Assembly: GCA_045617725.1 (NCBI GenBank)
Contig: JAZLJD010000054.1
Span: 21,285-85,284 of the forward strand
Direction: 5' to 3'
Source: JAZLJD01 sp045617725
GTDB lineage: Bacteria > Bacillota > Clostridia > Lachnospirales > Lachnospiraceae
DNA: 64,000 nucleotides
Shown here: piece by piece, positions 24,818 through 33,759 of the stretch
Layout of the letters: each line of letters begins with the position of its first letter
Numbering within the stretch: the first letter of the stretch is position 1
The notes under the pieces: generated by a model
Seen by the model: only the letters and a program-made list of their open reading frames with translations
What the model was told of the DNA's origin: nothing
Database searches by the model: none
Made by a program: the position numbers and the translations under genes

Positions 24818-26490
24818 AGCGGTTTATAAAGACGCTTGCGGGCAAAACAATTCTGTTTGTTTTGTGCATTACATTTATCAGTCTGTTTTTGGCGTGCGTA
24901 GCCTGCGTCGTCATGTGCGCGGAGTCCGGATTGAATTTTTACGGATCGACTTTGGAGGAACTTGAGAGGGTAGTAACGGCGAATTATCTGCGGGGATCCT
25001 ATTATGCAGACATATTTTCGGCGAAACAGGTACTTTATGTGCTGCAGGTTGTTTACGAAGTGCGGTTTACGTTTTTTCTTGTTATGCTGGGGATTCTGCT
25101 TTTGGCAATCGCATGTTTTGTGCCTCTTATGTATGCGGCCGGGCGGAGTCCAAAGACCGAGGAATTTACGGGAGGACCGCTTTATAAGGTTCCCTTTGAC
25201 GTTGTTTTGTTTGCCGGCGGAATCTGTGTAATCGGGGAGTTCTGCTTTGCCCATGAAGTGCTGTGTGACCTGATTCAAAATGATTTTGTCAGTGTCTGTG
25301 TTTTCGCAGGGGCATCGATTGTTGCATTGAATGTGTTCCTCGGCTTATGCATGAGCGCTGCGAGCAGGCTCAAGCAGAATACCTTTTTTAGAAACACCTT
25401 GATTTATCGCATTCTTTCTCTTATGTGGAAGGTGTTATGCTATGCATGGAAGAAGTTATGTAAACTATGCCATTTTGCGGCGGAACTTATCTGCGCAATC
25501 CCCATCATATGGAAGACAGGTGTTGCGTATCTGAGCATTTCGTTTTTGGAACTTGTGATTATCTGTGCTACGTCCGATGCGACCGAAGTGACGATACTAC
25601 TGTGGCTCTTTGAAAAAATCCTTCTGCTTCCGGTTGTATTGTTTTTGGCACTGATGCTGAGACGGCTTCAAAAGAGTGGAATGGCGCTGGCCGCCGGTGA
25701 CCTTACCTACCACACGGATACTGATAAGCTTTGGTGGGATTTTAAGAAACATGGAGAAAATCTGAATCGCATTGCGGAGGGCATGAGCATTGCCGTGGAG
25801 GACCGCCTTAAGAGCGAACGCATGAAGACGGAACTCATTACAAATGTCTCGCATGATTTGAAGACGCCGTTGACTTCAATAGTCAACTATGCCACTTTGA
25901 TCGGCCAAGAAGAATGTGAGAACCCGAAAGTGGCTGAATATGCGGAAGTTTTGGTGCGACAGTCGGAAAAACTGAAGCGACTCATTGAAGATCTGGTAGA
26001 GGCGTCCAAGGCGTCGACCGGAAATCTGGATGTTCTGCCGATTCCATGCGATGCTGCTGTTTTTCTTTCGCAGGCCGCCGGAGAATATGAGGAGAAATTG
26101 CAAAAAAGCGAGCTGACGCTGGTTGTGAAGCAACCAGAGGAGGAACTGCGCATCCTGGCGGACGGCCGACGCATGTGGCGCATTTTTGATAATCTCATGA
26201 ACAATGCCTGCAAATATGCGCAACCCGGAACTCGCGTGTATCTTTCCCTGCAGAAACAGGCAGGGAACGCAGTGATTACTTTTAAGAATATATCGCGGGA
26301 TTCCCTTGATATGACGGAGGAGGAACTGATGGAGCGGTTTACACGCGGCGATTCTTCGCGGAACACCGAAGGAAACGGACTCGGCCTCTCAATCGCTAAG
26401 AGCCTGGCGGAACTGCAGGGCGGCAGCCTGCATGTTGAGATAGACGGCGATTTATTTAAGGCAATACTGCAATTTCCCTTGGTGGACTAA
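24814..26490 (+). CDS. Sensor histidine kinase, partner of the preceding regulator
   Basis: A 558-residue membrane kinase. The N-terminal 300 residues hold several hydrophobic segments (about six) separated by short loops, with many cysteines, so sensing may occur within or close to the membrane. The DHp helix contains VSHDLKTPLTSIVNY with the histidine that is phosphorylated. The ATPase domain shows NNACKYAQPG (N box), DSSRNTEGNGLGLSIAK (G boxes), and ends normally. The ATGA overlap with the regulator gene shows the pair is coupled. The signal is unknown. Confidence 0.92.
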   Translation: MKRFIKTLAGKTILFVLCITFISLFLACVACVVMCAESGLNFYGSTLEELERVVTANYLRGSYYADIFSAKQVLYVLQVVYEVRFTFFLVMLGILLLAIACFVPLMYAAGRSPKTEEFTGGPLYKVPFDVVLFAGGICVIGEFCFAHEVLCDLIQNDFVSVCVFAGASIVALNVFLGLCMSAASRLKQNTFFRNTLIYRILSLMWKVLCYAWKKLCKLCHFAAELICAIPIIWKTGVAYLSISFLELVIICATSDATEVTILLWLFEKILLLPVVLFLALMLRRLQKSGMALAAGDLTYHTDTDKLWWDFKKHGENLNRIAEGMSIAVEDRLKSERMKTELITNVSHDLKTPLTSIVNYATLIGQEECENPKVAEYAEVLVRQSEKLKRLIEDLVEASKASTGNLDVLPIPCDAAVFLSQAAGEYEEKLQKSELTLVVKQPEEELRILADGRRMWRIFDNLMNNACKYAQPGTRVYLSLQKQAGNAVITFKNISRDSLDMTEEELMERFTRGDSSRNTEGNGLGLSIAKSLAELQGGSLHVEIDGDLFKAILQFPLVD

Positions 26491-26578
26491 TGGAGAGCTT
26501 GGAAGAATAGGGAAATGAAAGAATAGGGGAAATGAAAGAATAGGGGAAATGGAACGATAGAGATACAAGGAGATTTTG

Positions 26579-26606
26579 GGGACTGCGGCGACGCAGTCCC
26601 TTTTTT
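26579..26606 (+). terminator. Terminator after the two-component operon
   Basis: GGGACTGC pairs perfectly with GCAGTCCC around six bases, followed by six T residues. Between the kinase stop and this stem lie three imperfect copies of GAATAGGGGAAATGAAA. Confidence 0.92.
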
Positions 26607-26616
26607 ACGGAAGGAT

Positions 26617-26778
26617 GCTTGAAAACGAAGCGGCGCCGTACCTGGCAAAGCGGCGCTTGAAAACGAAGCGGCGCCGTACCCGGCGAAGCGGCGCCTGAAA
26701 ACGAGGCGGCGCCGTACCCGGCGAAGCGGCGCCTGAAAACGAAGCGGCGCCGTACCTGGCGAAGCGGCGCTTGAAAAC
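26617..26778. repeat. 38-bp tandem repeat, four copies
   Basis: Four head-to-tail copies with exact 38-base spacing begin at 26617, 26655, 26693 and 26731. A fifth partial copy runs into the stop codon of the small minus-strand gene. Each contains GAAAACGAAGCGGCGCCGTA, and copies differ at only a few positions. The GGCGCC centre is palindromic, so units could form hairpins. Confidence 0.93.
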
Positions 26779-27005
26779 TAAGACAGGGTCTTCAGCGTCT
26801 CGAAAAGCTCGAGGTCGGATGCGGTCACCTTGATATTGGTGTCGATGACGCGACCATCCGGTTCTGTGACGGTAATCGACAGAATCGTGCCTTCGGGCAC
26901 GCCGGCCTGCTTCACTGCGTTTAAGAACAAAGGAAATTTCGGATGGTTTCCGGTGAAGGTCTCCCAAGCTCCTTTTATTTTAAAAATTGCCTGCATATTG
27001 TTCAT
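26778..27005 (-). CDS. Small conserved-looking protein of unknown function
   Basis: A 75-residue soluble protein beginning MNNMQAIFKIKGAWETFTGNHPKF. I do not recognise the family. It contains an alternating strand pattern (TILSITVTEPDGRVIDTNIKV) and a C-terminal helix (SDLELFETLKTL). AGGAGG lies seven bases before the chosen ATG. Thirteen more codons upstream are open but lack a site. The gene ends in the 38-bp tandem repeat. A good ribosome binding site and normal composition support it as real. Confidence 0.7.
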   Translation of the reverse strand: MNNMQAIFKIKGAWETFTGNHPKFPLFLNAVKQAGVPEGTILSITVTEPDGRVIDTNIKVTASDLELFETLKTLS

Positions 27006-27059
27006 AATAATACCTCCTCGTTGGGGCTTTTTGTTTTTGGCCAATAGAATTATACCATA

Positions 27060-27257
27060 AGTCGATACGCGGTAATAATATTATATTCGTCCGGCTGGGA
27101 ATTACTTGTTGTGTTTGGGTTTGCAATAGCTTATGTACTGATATCAGCATTGGTAATTTTTAATGCAGAGCCGGAAACGTTTCAAACTATGTACGATGCG
27201 ATTTATTGGGCAACCATATCATTAACAAACTTTCCTAAATTTCCCGGAATCCTCTAA
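27060..27257 (+). pseudogene. Fragment of a voltage-gated-type potassium channel
   Basis: The frame encodes SGWELLVVFGFAIAYVLISA and FNAEPETFQTMYDAIYWATISLT, matching the last membrane helix before the pore and the pore helix of two-pore-helix potassium channels. Where the selectivity filter TVGYGD should follow, the sequence changes to NFPKFPGIL and stops. No start or upstream half is present. This is decayed DNA, not a working channel. Confidence 0.72.
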
Positions 27258-27586
27258 GAAACAGCTCATTTTCACCCCATTTTGACATTTTCACATCGGG
27301 ATTAAGGAAAATTCGGAAATGCGATGTAATTTTTGGCTGAAAAATGGTCTTGGTGACATCGGGATTTGCAATTATTGAATATTCCGCCGTATAGTGACGT
27401 GGGAAATCTCTGAAAATGACATCGGAAATTTTGAATAGGAATATCTCGATGTCATATATGTTATGTAAACCACAAGAAAGAACTGAAAATACATCGAGAG
27501 AGATGTGATTTGTGAATTCCGCTGTTTAGATTTTGTCTTAGAATTCTTTGCGACATCGCGATAAGCCGAAATAGAGAAATCCGATG
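27258..27586. repeat. Second non-coding tract rich in ACATCGGG-type motifs
   Basis: A+T-rich DNA with no credible gene. ACATCGGG, CTCGATGT, GACATCGGAA, GACATCGCG and similar variants recur about every 40 bases in both orientations, the same family as in the 12.2-12.6 kb tract. Confidence 0.6.
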
Positions 27587-27649
27587 CCTCGGGCCGACCC
27601 CAACAAGCCTTGGGCCGGCCCCAACAAGCCTCGGGCCGGCCCCAACAAG
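27587..27649. repeat. 21-bp tandem repeat, three copies
   Basis: Three copies of CCTCGGGCCGGCCCCAACAAG with single-base differences, followed by a degenerate fourth start. It is non-coding. Confidence 0.88.
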
Positions 27650-27666
27650 CCACCCGCCGGCACATC

Positions 27667-27709
27667 ACTTTATCGCTTTAATGTGATAAATACCCCCGTC
27701 CCCATTGAT
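27667..27709. mobile_element. Single-end remnant of the MITE-like element
   Basis: CGCTTTAATGTGATA and CCCCCGTCCCCATTGAT match the right inverted repeat of the element at 17.3 kb with a few changes. The left end and centre are absent, so this is a solo or truncated end. Confidence 0.75.
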
Positions 27710-27742
27710 TCCCCATTGATCCCCCCCTCGCAACATCCCCTA

Positions 27743-27771
27743 TTGACGCCACCCCGTCCCCGTGCTATATT
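27743..27771 (+). promoter_or_regulatory. Promoter of the valS T-box transcript
   Basis: TTGACG and TATATT are 17 bases apart, immediately upstream of the T-box leader. Confidence 0.78.
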
Positions 27772-27777
27772 GACAAA

Positions 27778-28057
27778 GTAAAAGCAATGACGAAGAGGAG
27801 TAGCGTTCAAAGGCTTCGACAGAGAAGAGCCCCGGTTGTTTCAAAGACCGGCTGGAAGGGCTCGCGAGGAGTTGGATGTGAAGGTAGCTTCCGAGCCGGC
27901 AGGCTGAACATTTCGATTAGTAGGCATGCACGCGAGCGCCCGTTACAGCGCAGATGAATCCGCAAGAGATTGAAGGTTCGTCACAGAGGCCGGGATTCCG
28001 GTGAACAAAGGTGGTACCGCGTTTATGACGCCCTTTGCATAGGCAGAGGGCGTTTTT
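27778..28057 (+). promoter_or_regulatory. T-box riboswitch for valS
   Basis: The leader begins with the stem I type start GACGAAGAGGAGTAGC and contains the T-box sequence AAAGGTGGTACCGCG near 28006-28020. Its terminator follows: ACGCCCT pairs with AGGGCGT, then five T residues. Uncharged tRNA would bind both stem I and the T-box bulge and prevent termination. A GTA valine codon at 27884-27886 is a candidate specifier, but I could not fold stem I well enough to be certain. Between the terminator and valS lie about 155 further bases with two more hairpin-forming inverted repeats. Confidence 0.92.
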
Positions 28058-28213
28058 GTTATGGCAACGAGCCAAGTGGACACCGCGCTTGCGCGGGTGG
28101 ACATTTGGCGACTGCTAATCATCTGTCGGGCGAAGCCTGGCAGATGTCCCGATAGATAAACGAACCCGAAGCCCTTCAGAACAATAAATTCACAAACATG
28201 AAGGAGGACCATT

Positions 28214-30871
28214 ATGAGTCAGGAACTGAGCAAGACTTACAACCCTCAGGAGATGGAAGACCGTATCTACGCAAGATGGATGGAAAAAAAGTACTTCCAC
28301 GCTGAGGTAAACCCCGAAAAGAAACCGTTTACAATCGTTATTCCGCCCCCGAACATCACGGGACAGCTGCACATGGGACATGCCCTTGACAATACCATGC
28401 AGGATATTCTGATCCGCTTTAAGCGTATGCAGGGCTATGAAGCACTTTGGCAGCCCGGAACCGATCACGCAAGTATCGCGACCGAGGTCAAGATTCTTGA
28501 GAAACTCAAGGAGCAGGGCATCACGAAGGATGACCTTACCAGAGAGGAATTCCTTGAGAAAGCATGGGCCTGGAAAAAAGAATACGGTGGAAGAATCGTC
28601 AGCCAGCTGAAGAAGCTGGGCTCCTCCTGTGACTGGGACAGAGAGCGTTTCACCATGGACGAAGGCTGCAACAAGGCAGTAGAGGAAGTCTTCTGCAAGA
28701 TGTATGCCAAGGGCTGGATTTACCAGGGCAGCCGTATCATTAACTGGTGCCCGGTTTGCCATACTTCCATTTCCGACGCGGAAGTTGAGTATGAGGAGCA
28801 GGCAGGTCATTTTTGGCACATTAAGTATCCGGTAGTAGATGAAAAAGGCAACAGAACCGGCGAGTTCGTTGAATTTGCAACCACCCGTCCCGAAACCATG
28901 CTGGGCGATACGGCAGTAGCCGTTAATCCGGAGGACGAAAGATACAGCGGCATTGTTGGCAAGTTCGTATTCGTACCGTTTGTTGACCGAATCATCCCGG
29001 TTATTTCCGATTTTTACGTAGACAAGGAGTTCGGTACCGGTGTTGTTAAGATTACTCCGGCCCATGACCCGAACGACTTTGAAGTAGGCAAGCGTCACAA
29101 CCTTCCCGAAATCAACATCTTAAACGATGATGCCACCATCAATGAAAACGGCGGCAAGTTTAAGGGAATGGACCGCTATGAAGCAAGAAAGCAGATTGTA
29201 AAAGAGCTGGATGAAATGGGTCTTTTGGTTTACATCGAGGACTACAGCCACAACGTTGGCACCCACGACCGTTGCAAGACCACCATCGAGCCCATGATTA
29301 AGCAACAGTGGTTCGTTAAGATGGACGAGCTCATCAAGCCCGCAGTTGCTGCCATCAAAAACGGCGAGATCCGTCTGGTTCCCGACCGTATGGACAAAAC
29401 GTATTACAACTGGACCGACAATATCCGCGACTGGTGTATTTCCCGTCAGCTCTGGTGGGGCCACAGAATCCCCGCTTACACCTGCACAAAGTGCGGCAAG
29501 CTGATGGTTAACAAGGGCGGCGCTCCGGCATCCTGCAGCTGCGGTTGCACGGAATTTACGCAGGACCCCGACACCCTGGACACCTGGTTCTCTTCCGCAC
29601 TCTGGCCCTTCTCCACACTGGGCTGGCCCGAGAAGACCCCGGAACTTGAATATTTCTACCCGACCGATGTACTTGTAACCGGTTACGACATCATCTTCTT
29701 CTGGGTAATCCGTATGATTTTCTCAGGCTATGAGCAGATGGGCCAAAGACCATTCCACACCGTTTTGTTCCATGGCCTCGTTCGCGACAGCCAGGGACGC
29801 AAGATGAGCAAGTCCCTCGGAAACGGTATCGATCCGCTTGAAATCATCGACAAGTACGGCGCCGATGCACTTCGTCTCACCCTGATCACCGGAAACGCAC
29901 CCGGAAACGACATGCGTTTCTACTACGAGAAGGTCGAGGCCAGCCGTAACTTTGCGAACAAGATTTGGAATGCTTCCCGTTTCATTATGATGAATATGGA
30001 AGGCAAAAAAGTACCTGCCGATGCAGACCGTTTCTTGGAGCCCGTTGACAAGTGGATCATCTCCAAGATGAACGACTTAATCAAGGATGTAACCGATCAT
30101 ATGGAAGCGTACGATCTGGGCATTGCGGTTCAGAAAATTTACGATTTCATTTGGGATGAATTCTGCGATTGGTACATTGAAATGGTTAAGCCCAGATTGT
30201 ATAATGGAGATGATGTGAACTCGCAGAATGCGGCCCTTTGGACCCTGCAGTATGTTTTACTGGATGCACTGAAACTGTTGCATCCCTATATGCCTTTTAT
30301 TACCGAGGAAATATTCTGCACGCTTCAGAGTGAGGAGGAATCCATCATGGTTTCTTCCTGGCCCGTATACGATGAACACAGAAACTACGCTGCAGAAGAG
30401 CATGCAATCGAGATTCTGAAGGAAGCCGTACGCGGCATCCGTAATATCAGAACCTCCATGAACGTAGCACCCAGCCGTAAGGCTTGCGTATACGTTGTCA
30501 GCGAGGATGCTTCCGTTCGGAACATCTTTGAGGAGGGCAAGCTGTTTTTTGGCTCCCTGTCGTATGCTTCGCAGGTATTGGTACAGTCGGACAAGGCAGG
30601 CATTGCTCCCGACGCCGTAAGTGTTATGGCACAAGGGGCTGTCATCTACATGCCGTTTGCGGATCTTGTAGATATCGCGGCTGAAATCGATCGACTTAAG
30701 AAGGAACGCGAGCGCCTTATGGGTGAGGTTGCACGTGTTCAGGGAATGCTTTCCAACGAGCGCTTTATGATGAAGGCACCGGAAGCCAAGGTTGCCGAAG
30801 AGAAGGCCAAGCTCGAGAAATATACGCAGATGCTTTCGCAGGTTGAGGAGAGACTTTCACAGCTTGCATAA
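28214..30871 (+). CDS. valS: Valyl-tRNA synthetase
   Basis: An 885-residue class Ia synthetase that attaches valine to tRNA-Val. It shows PPPNITGQLHMGHALDN (HIGH motif as HMGH), an editing domain with ATTRPETMLGDTAVAVNP, zinc-type cysteines at YTCTKCGKL and ASCSCGCTE, KMSKSLGNGIDP (KMSKS), the DNDMRFYY-like GNDMRFYYEK that distinguishes ValRS, and a C-terminal coiled coil (EIDRLKKERERL) that grips tRNA. The length is normal for the family. AAGGAGG precedes the ATG. It is regulated by the upstream T-box and is the first gene of a likely operon. Confidence 0.97.
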   Translation: MSQELSKTYNPQEMEDRIYARWMEKKYFHAEVNPEKKPFTIVIPPPNITGQLHMGHALDNTMQDILIRFKRMQGYEALWQPGTDHASIATEVKILEKLKEQGITKDDLTREEFLEKAWAWKKEYGGRIVSQLKKLGSSCDWDRERFTMDEGCNKAVEEVFCKMYAKGWIYQGSRIINWCPVCHTSISDAEVEYEEQAGHFWHIKYPVVDEKGNRTGEFVEFATTRPETMLGDTAVAVNPEDERYSGIVGKFVFVPFVDRIIPVISDFYVDKEFGTGVVKITPAHDPNDFEVGKRHNLPEINILNDDATINENGGKFKGMDRYEARKQIVKELDEMGLLVYIEDYSHNVGTHDRCKTTIEPMIKQQWFVKMDELIKPAVAAIKNGEIRLVPDRMDKTYYNWTDNIRDWCISRQLWWGHRIPAYTCTKCGKLMVNKGGAPASCSCGCTEFTQDPDTLDTWFSSALWPFSTLGWPEKTPELEYFYPTDVLVTGYDIIFFWVIRMIFSGYEQMGQRPFHTVLFHGLVRDSQGRKMSKSLGNGIDPLEIIDKYGADALRLTLITGNAPGNDMRFYYEKVEASRNFANKIWNASRFIMMNMEGKKVPADADRFLEPVDKWIISKMNDLIKDVTDHMEAYDLGIAVQKIYDFIWDEFCDWYIEMVKPRLYNGDDVNSQNAALWTLQYVLLDALKLLHPYMPFITEEIFCTLQSEEESIMVSSWPVYDEHRNYAAEEHAIEILKEAVRGIRNIRTSMNVAPSRKACVYVVSEDASVRNIFEEGKLFFGSLSYASQVLVQSDKAGIAPDAVSVMAQGAVIYMPFADLVDIAAEIDRLKKERERLMGEVARVQGMLSNERFMMKAPEAKVAEEKAKLEKYTQMLSQVEERLSQLA

Positions 30872-30882
30872 AGGGGAATTGA

Positions 30883-32268
30883 ATGGAACGTTTTAAGGAG
30901 AATACTGTAACAATTTCAGAAGATGGAATGACAGCATGGCTGTACCTGGTCCCTCCTACAGAATCGGAGGAGTACGACCCGGAAGAGCTTTCCCTTTTGT
31001 TGCAGGAACATGAGATTCTTTTTGGCGTCAACCATTCAAACCTCGTGGGCATGTGCCGCAAGAAGATCTATCACCGCAGCGTCAAGATTGCCGAGGGCAG
31101 GCGTGCGGAGATGGGCGAGGAAGGCTATTACGAATTTTATTTTGAACAGGATATAGACCGCAAGCACCCGAAGATTCGCGAGGACGGTTCGACGGATTAC
31201 TCCAGCATGAGCATTTTGAACAATGTGAATGAGGGAGATCATCTTGCAACGTATCATCCGGCCAAGCAGGGCCGTAACGGCAAGACGGTAACCGGAGAAA
31301 TCGTGGAAGGTACGTTTGCCAAGGACCTGGCGGCGCTTGTCTGCAACGGTTGCAGCAATGAAGAAAACGAACATGAATACTATGCACTTGTAAGCGGCAA
31401 GGTGGAATACGATTTCGGCAAGCTGTCCGTCCTGAAGGTTCATACGGTCGGCGGTGACGTGGATTCCCTTATGGGCAAGGTTGAGTTCTTTGGCGACGTT
31501 GTAATCTGTGGCAATGTGTCGGCCGGCTCCGTGATTCGTGCCGGTAAGTCGCTTACCATCGAAGGCACCGTAGAGGGCGCCACCATCTATGCAGGCGGCG
31601 ACATCATCTTAAAACGCGGTGTGCAGGGCGGCAACAAGGGCAAAATAGTAACCCGCGGCAACCTGATGGCTGAATTTATTGAACATTGTGAGGTTCAGGC
31701 AGCCGGAAATGTCAATAGCAACGTTATTTTGAACAGTGAGATAGAGGCGGAAGGTCAGGTGATTCTGACGGGACGCAAGGGCTGCATTCTGGGCGGTCAT
31801 ACGCACGCAACGCACGGTATTTCCGCAACGGATATCGGCAACGCGGTGGAACTTCCCACCAGTGTGCATGTCGGCGTGCAGGCCGAGGTATACGAGCATC
31901 GTCTGGCAGTCAACCGTCAGATGGCCGAGATTACCGAGAAGGTCAACGGCATGGTAGATGAAATCGTCGGACTCATGCGACTTCGAAACGCCGGCAAGCT
32001 TTCCCCGGACCAGCATCACCATCTTGTGGATTTACTGGAGGCCAAAAACGAAATCCAGTCCTACATCAATGCCATGAAGGCAGACCTGCAGGAAACGGAT
32101 GAAGCCATTATGGCTTGTGCCGGAAGCAAGATTCGCGTGGAAGGCTCCGTTTACGGCGGTGTTTCTCTGGGCATTGACAACAGCCGTATCCTGATTTCAC
32201 AAAAGGTTAATTACACGGAATTTCGGAATGAATCCGGTATGATCGAAACCGAGGTCATTGTAATGTAA
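30883..32268 (+). CDS. DUF342 / FapA-domain protein
   Basis: A 461-residue soluble protein of the DUF342 (FapA, flagellar assembly protein A) family. The N-terminal domain includes GDHLATYHPAKQGRNGKTVTGE. The middle is a repetitive beta-helix: KVEFFGDVVICGNVSAGSVIRAG, SLTIEGTVEGATIYAGGDI, VQAAGNVNSNVI. The C-terminal third is a helical, probably coiled-coil region. The biochemical role is poorly understood. Links to cell shape, division or flagella have been suggested in other species. It follows valS after 11 bases and overlaps folC by one base. Confidence 0.85.
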   Translation: MERFKENTVTISEDGMTAWLYLVPPTESEEYDPEELSLLLQEHEILFGVNHSNLVGMCRKKIYHRSVKIAEGRRAEMGEEGYYEFYFEQDIDRKHPKIREDGSTDYSSMSILNNVNEGDHLATYHPAKQGRNGKTVTGEIVEGTFAKDLAALVCNGCSNEENEHEYYALVSGKVEYDFGKLSVLKVHTVGGDVDSLMGKVEFFGDVVICGNVSAGSVIRAGKSLTIEGTVEGATIYAGGDIILKRGVQGGNKGKIVTRGNLMAEFIEHCEVQAAGNVNSNVILNSEIEAEGQVILTGRKGCILGGHTHATHGISATDIGNAVELPTSVHVGVQAEVYEHRLAVNRQMAEITEKVNGMVDEIVGLMRLRNAGKLSPDQHHHLVDLLEAKNEIQSYINAMKADLQETDEAIMACAGSKIRVEGSVYGGVSLGIDNSRILISQKVNYTEFRNESGMIETEVIVM

Positions 32269-33602
32269 TGAAACAATGTGATTCTTACGAGGAGGCAGTT
32301 ACCTGCCTCCTCGATACACCTAAATTCACAACCAAGAATCCCATGGGGGCGACACGGGCCTTTTACGAATACCTGGGCTGTCCCGGTTCGGAGTCACATA
32401 TCATTCATGTGGCAGGGACGAACGGTAAGGGCTCCGTATGTGCTTACATGGAGCGTATCTTAACAAAAGCGGGCTATCGGACCGCTTTATTTACGTCTCC
32501 GCATCTTGTTGACATTCGCGAGAGAATGCGGGTCGATTTTGAAATGATTTCCAAGGAGGATTTTTTGAGAGAGTATCGGCTCCTCTGCGACTTCGTGGCT
32601 TCGTATCAGGCCCGGACTTCGTATGAACCTACTTTTTTTGAAATCCTTTTTTTCATGGGAATGCTTTGGTTTAAGGAGCAAAAGACAGATTTTATCGTGC
32701 TGGAAACGGGCCTGGGCGGCAGGCTGGACGCTACGAATGTGGTGACGGAGCCGGTAATGTGCATCATCACGGAAGTGGGACTTGACCACATGGAGTACCT
32801 GGGTGATACGGTTTCCAAAATCGCAGGCGAAAAAGCAGGCATCGTAAAACAGGGGGTTCCGCTCGTGGCTTTATCGGGAGGCACGGACACGGATCCCGTG
32901 TACGAGGCGGCCTGCAGGAAGCAAAATGCAGAGCTTTATCTGGTTCCCGAGACGGTTTCCACGGAGGTTTGCTTTGGGGAAAATGGCATTGATTTTTCAT
33001 TTATATACCGATATTATAAATATGCCGGCTTACATATCGGCAGTACGGCGGCGTATCAGGTGACGAATGCGTCCCTGGCAGTGGCTGCCGCGAGCATCCT
33101 TTCAAAGCGTTTCAAGGTTCCCACGGAAGCGATTTATGCGGGTCTTTCCGAGATGGTCTGGGAGGGACGCATGGAGGAACTCATGCCGGGACTTTTCGTG
33201 GACGGAGCGCACAACATCCCCGGAATACATGCTTTTTTGCAGGCAGTATCCCATGACGGATGCACAGAGCGTGCACTTATATTTGCCGCAGTGCGTGACA
33301 AGGCTTACCCCGAAATGATTTCCGATATCGTAAGCAGCGGTTTGTTTACAAAGGCCTGCATCACCGAAATTTCCGGTTCCCGGAATCTTGAGGTGGAGAA
33401 GATGCGGGAGGAATTTATTCATAACGGATTTTCGGATATCTGCATTTGTGAGCAGCCCGGGGAGGCACTTTTGTATGCCATGGACCTCGCAAGAAGCGGT
33501 ATCCGGTGTTACATAGCCGGTTCTCTTTATCTGGTCGGAATGATGAAAGAGTGTTTTGGCCGGTTGGCTTCCACAGATATAGGCGGAGAAGAACATGATT
33601 GA
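32268..33602 (+). CDS. folC: Folylpolyglutamate synthase / dihydrofolate synthase
   Basis: A 444-residue Mur-ligase-family enzyme that adds glutamate to folates, and in many bacteria also makes dihydrofolate from dihydropteroate. It has the P-loop HVAGTNGKGSVCAYM near 47-58, FTSPHLVDIRERM, the conserved ETGLGGRLDATNV, HMEYLGDTVSKIAGEKAGI, and the C-terminal FVDGAHNIPG. The length is normal. The start codon overlaps the previous stop (TAATG), so there is translational coupling instead of a separate ribosome binding site. Confidence 0.94.
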   Translation: MKQCDSYEEAVTCLLDTPKFTTKNPMGATRAFYEYLGCPGSESHIIHVAGTNGKGSVCAYMERILTKAGYRTALFTSPHLVDIRERMRVDFEMISKEDFLREYRLLCDFVASYQARTSYEPTFFEILFFMGMLWFKEQKTDFIVLETGLGGRLDATNVVTEPVMCIITEVGLDHMEYLGDTVSKIAGEKAGIVKQGVPLVALSGGTDTDPVYEAACRKQNAELYLVPETVSTEVCFGENGIDFSFIYRYYKYAGLHIGSTAAYQVTNASLAVAAASILSKRFKVPTEAIYAGLSEMVWEGRMEELMPGLFVDGAHNIPGIHAFLQAVSHDGCTERALIFAAVRDKAYPEMISDIVSSGLFTKACITEISGSRNLEVEKMREEFIHNGFSDICICEQPGEALLYAMDLARSGIRCYIAGSLYLVGMMKECFGRLASTDIGGEEHD

Positions 33603-33756
33603 TTTTGAACAGGAACTGAAGAAATTTCATCCCTCACTGGAGATTGATGAAGCGGGAGACTTACTTGAGAATAAGGATTACGACGATATCGCGGATCTTT
33701 TGGTTCGTTTTGTAAAGGAGTCTAAGGAGACTGCACAGGGTGAAGCTGAGGAGTAA
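33595..33756 (+). CDS. Small acidic protein of 53 residues, function unknown
   Basis: The frame begins MIDFEQELKKFHPSLEIDEA and ends in GEAEE. It overlaps the folC end by eight bases and stops three bases before the next start. It is preceded by GGCGGAGAAG, an acceptable ribosome binding site. Composition (acidic, helix-prone) and tight packing in the operon support a real gene. I recognise no family. Confidence 0.65.
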   Translation: MIDFEQELKKFHPSLEIDEAGDLLENKDYDDIADLLVRFVKESKETAQGEAEE

Positions 33757-33759
33757 GCC

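Noticed and set aside
26617..26778. Tandem units suggesting a CRISPR array
   Set aside because: The units are contiguous, with no unique spacers, and no cas genes are present. The same applies to the arrays at 12.2 and 27.6 kb.
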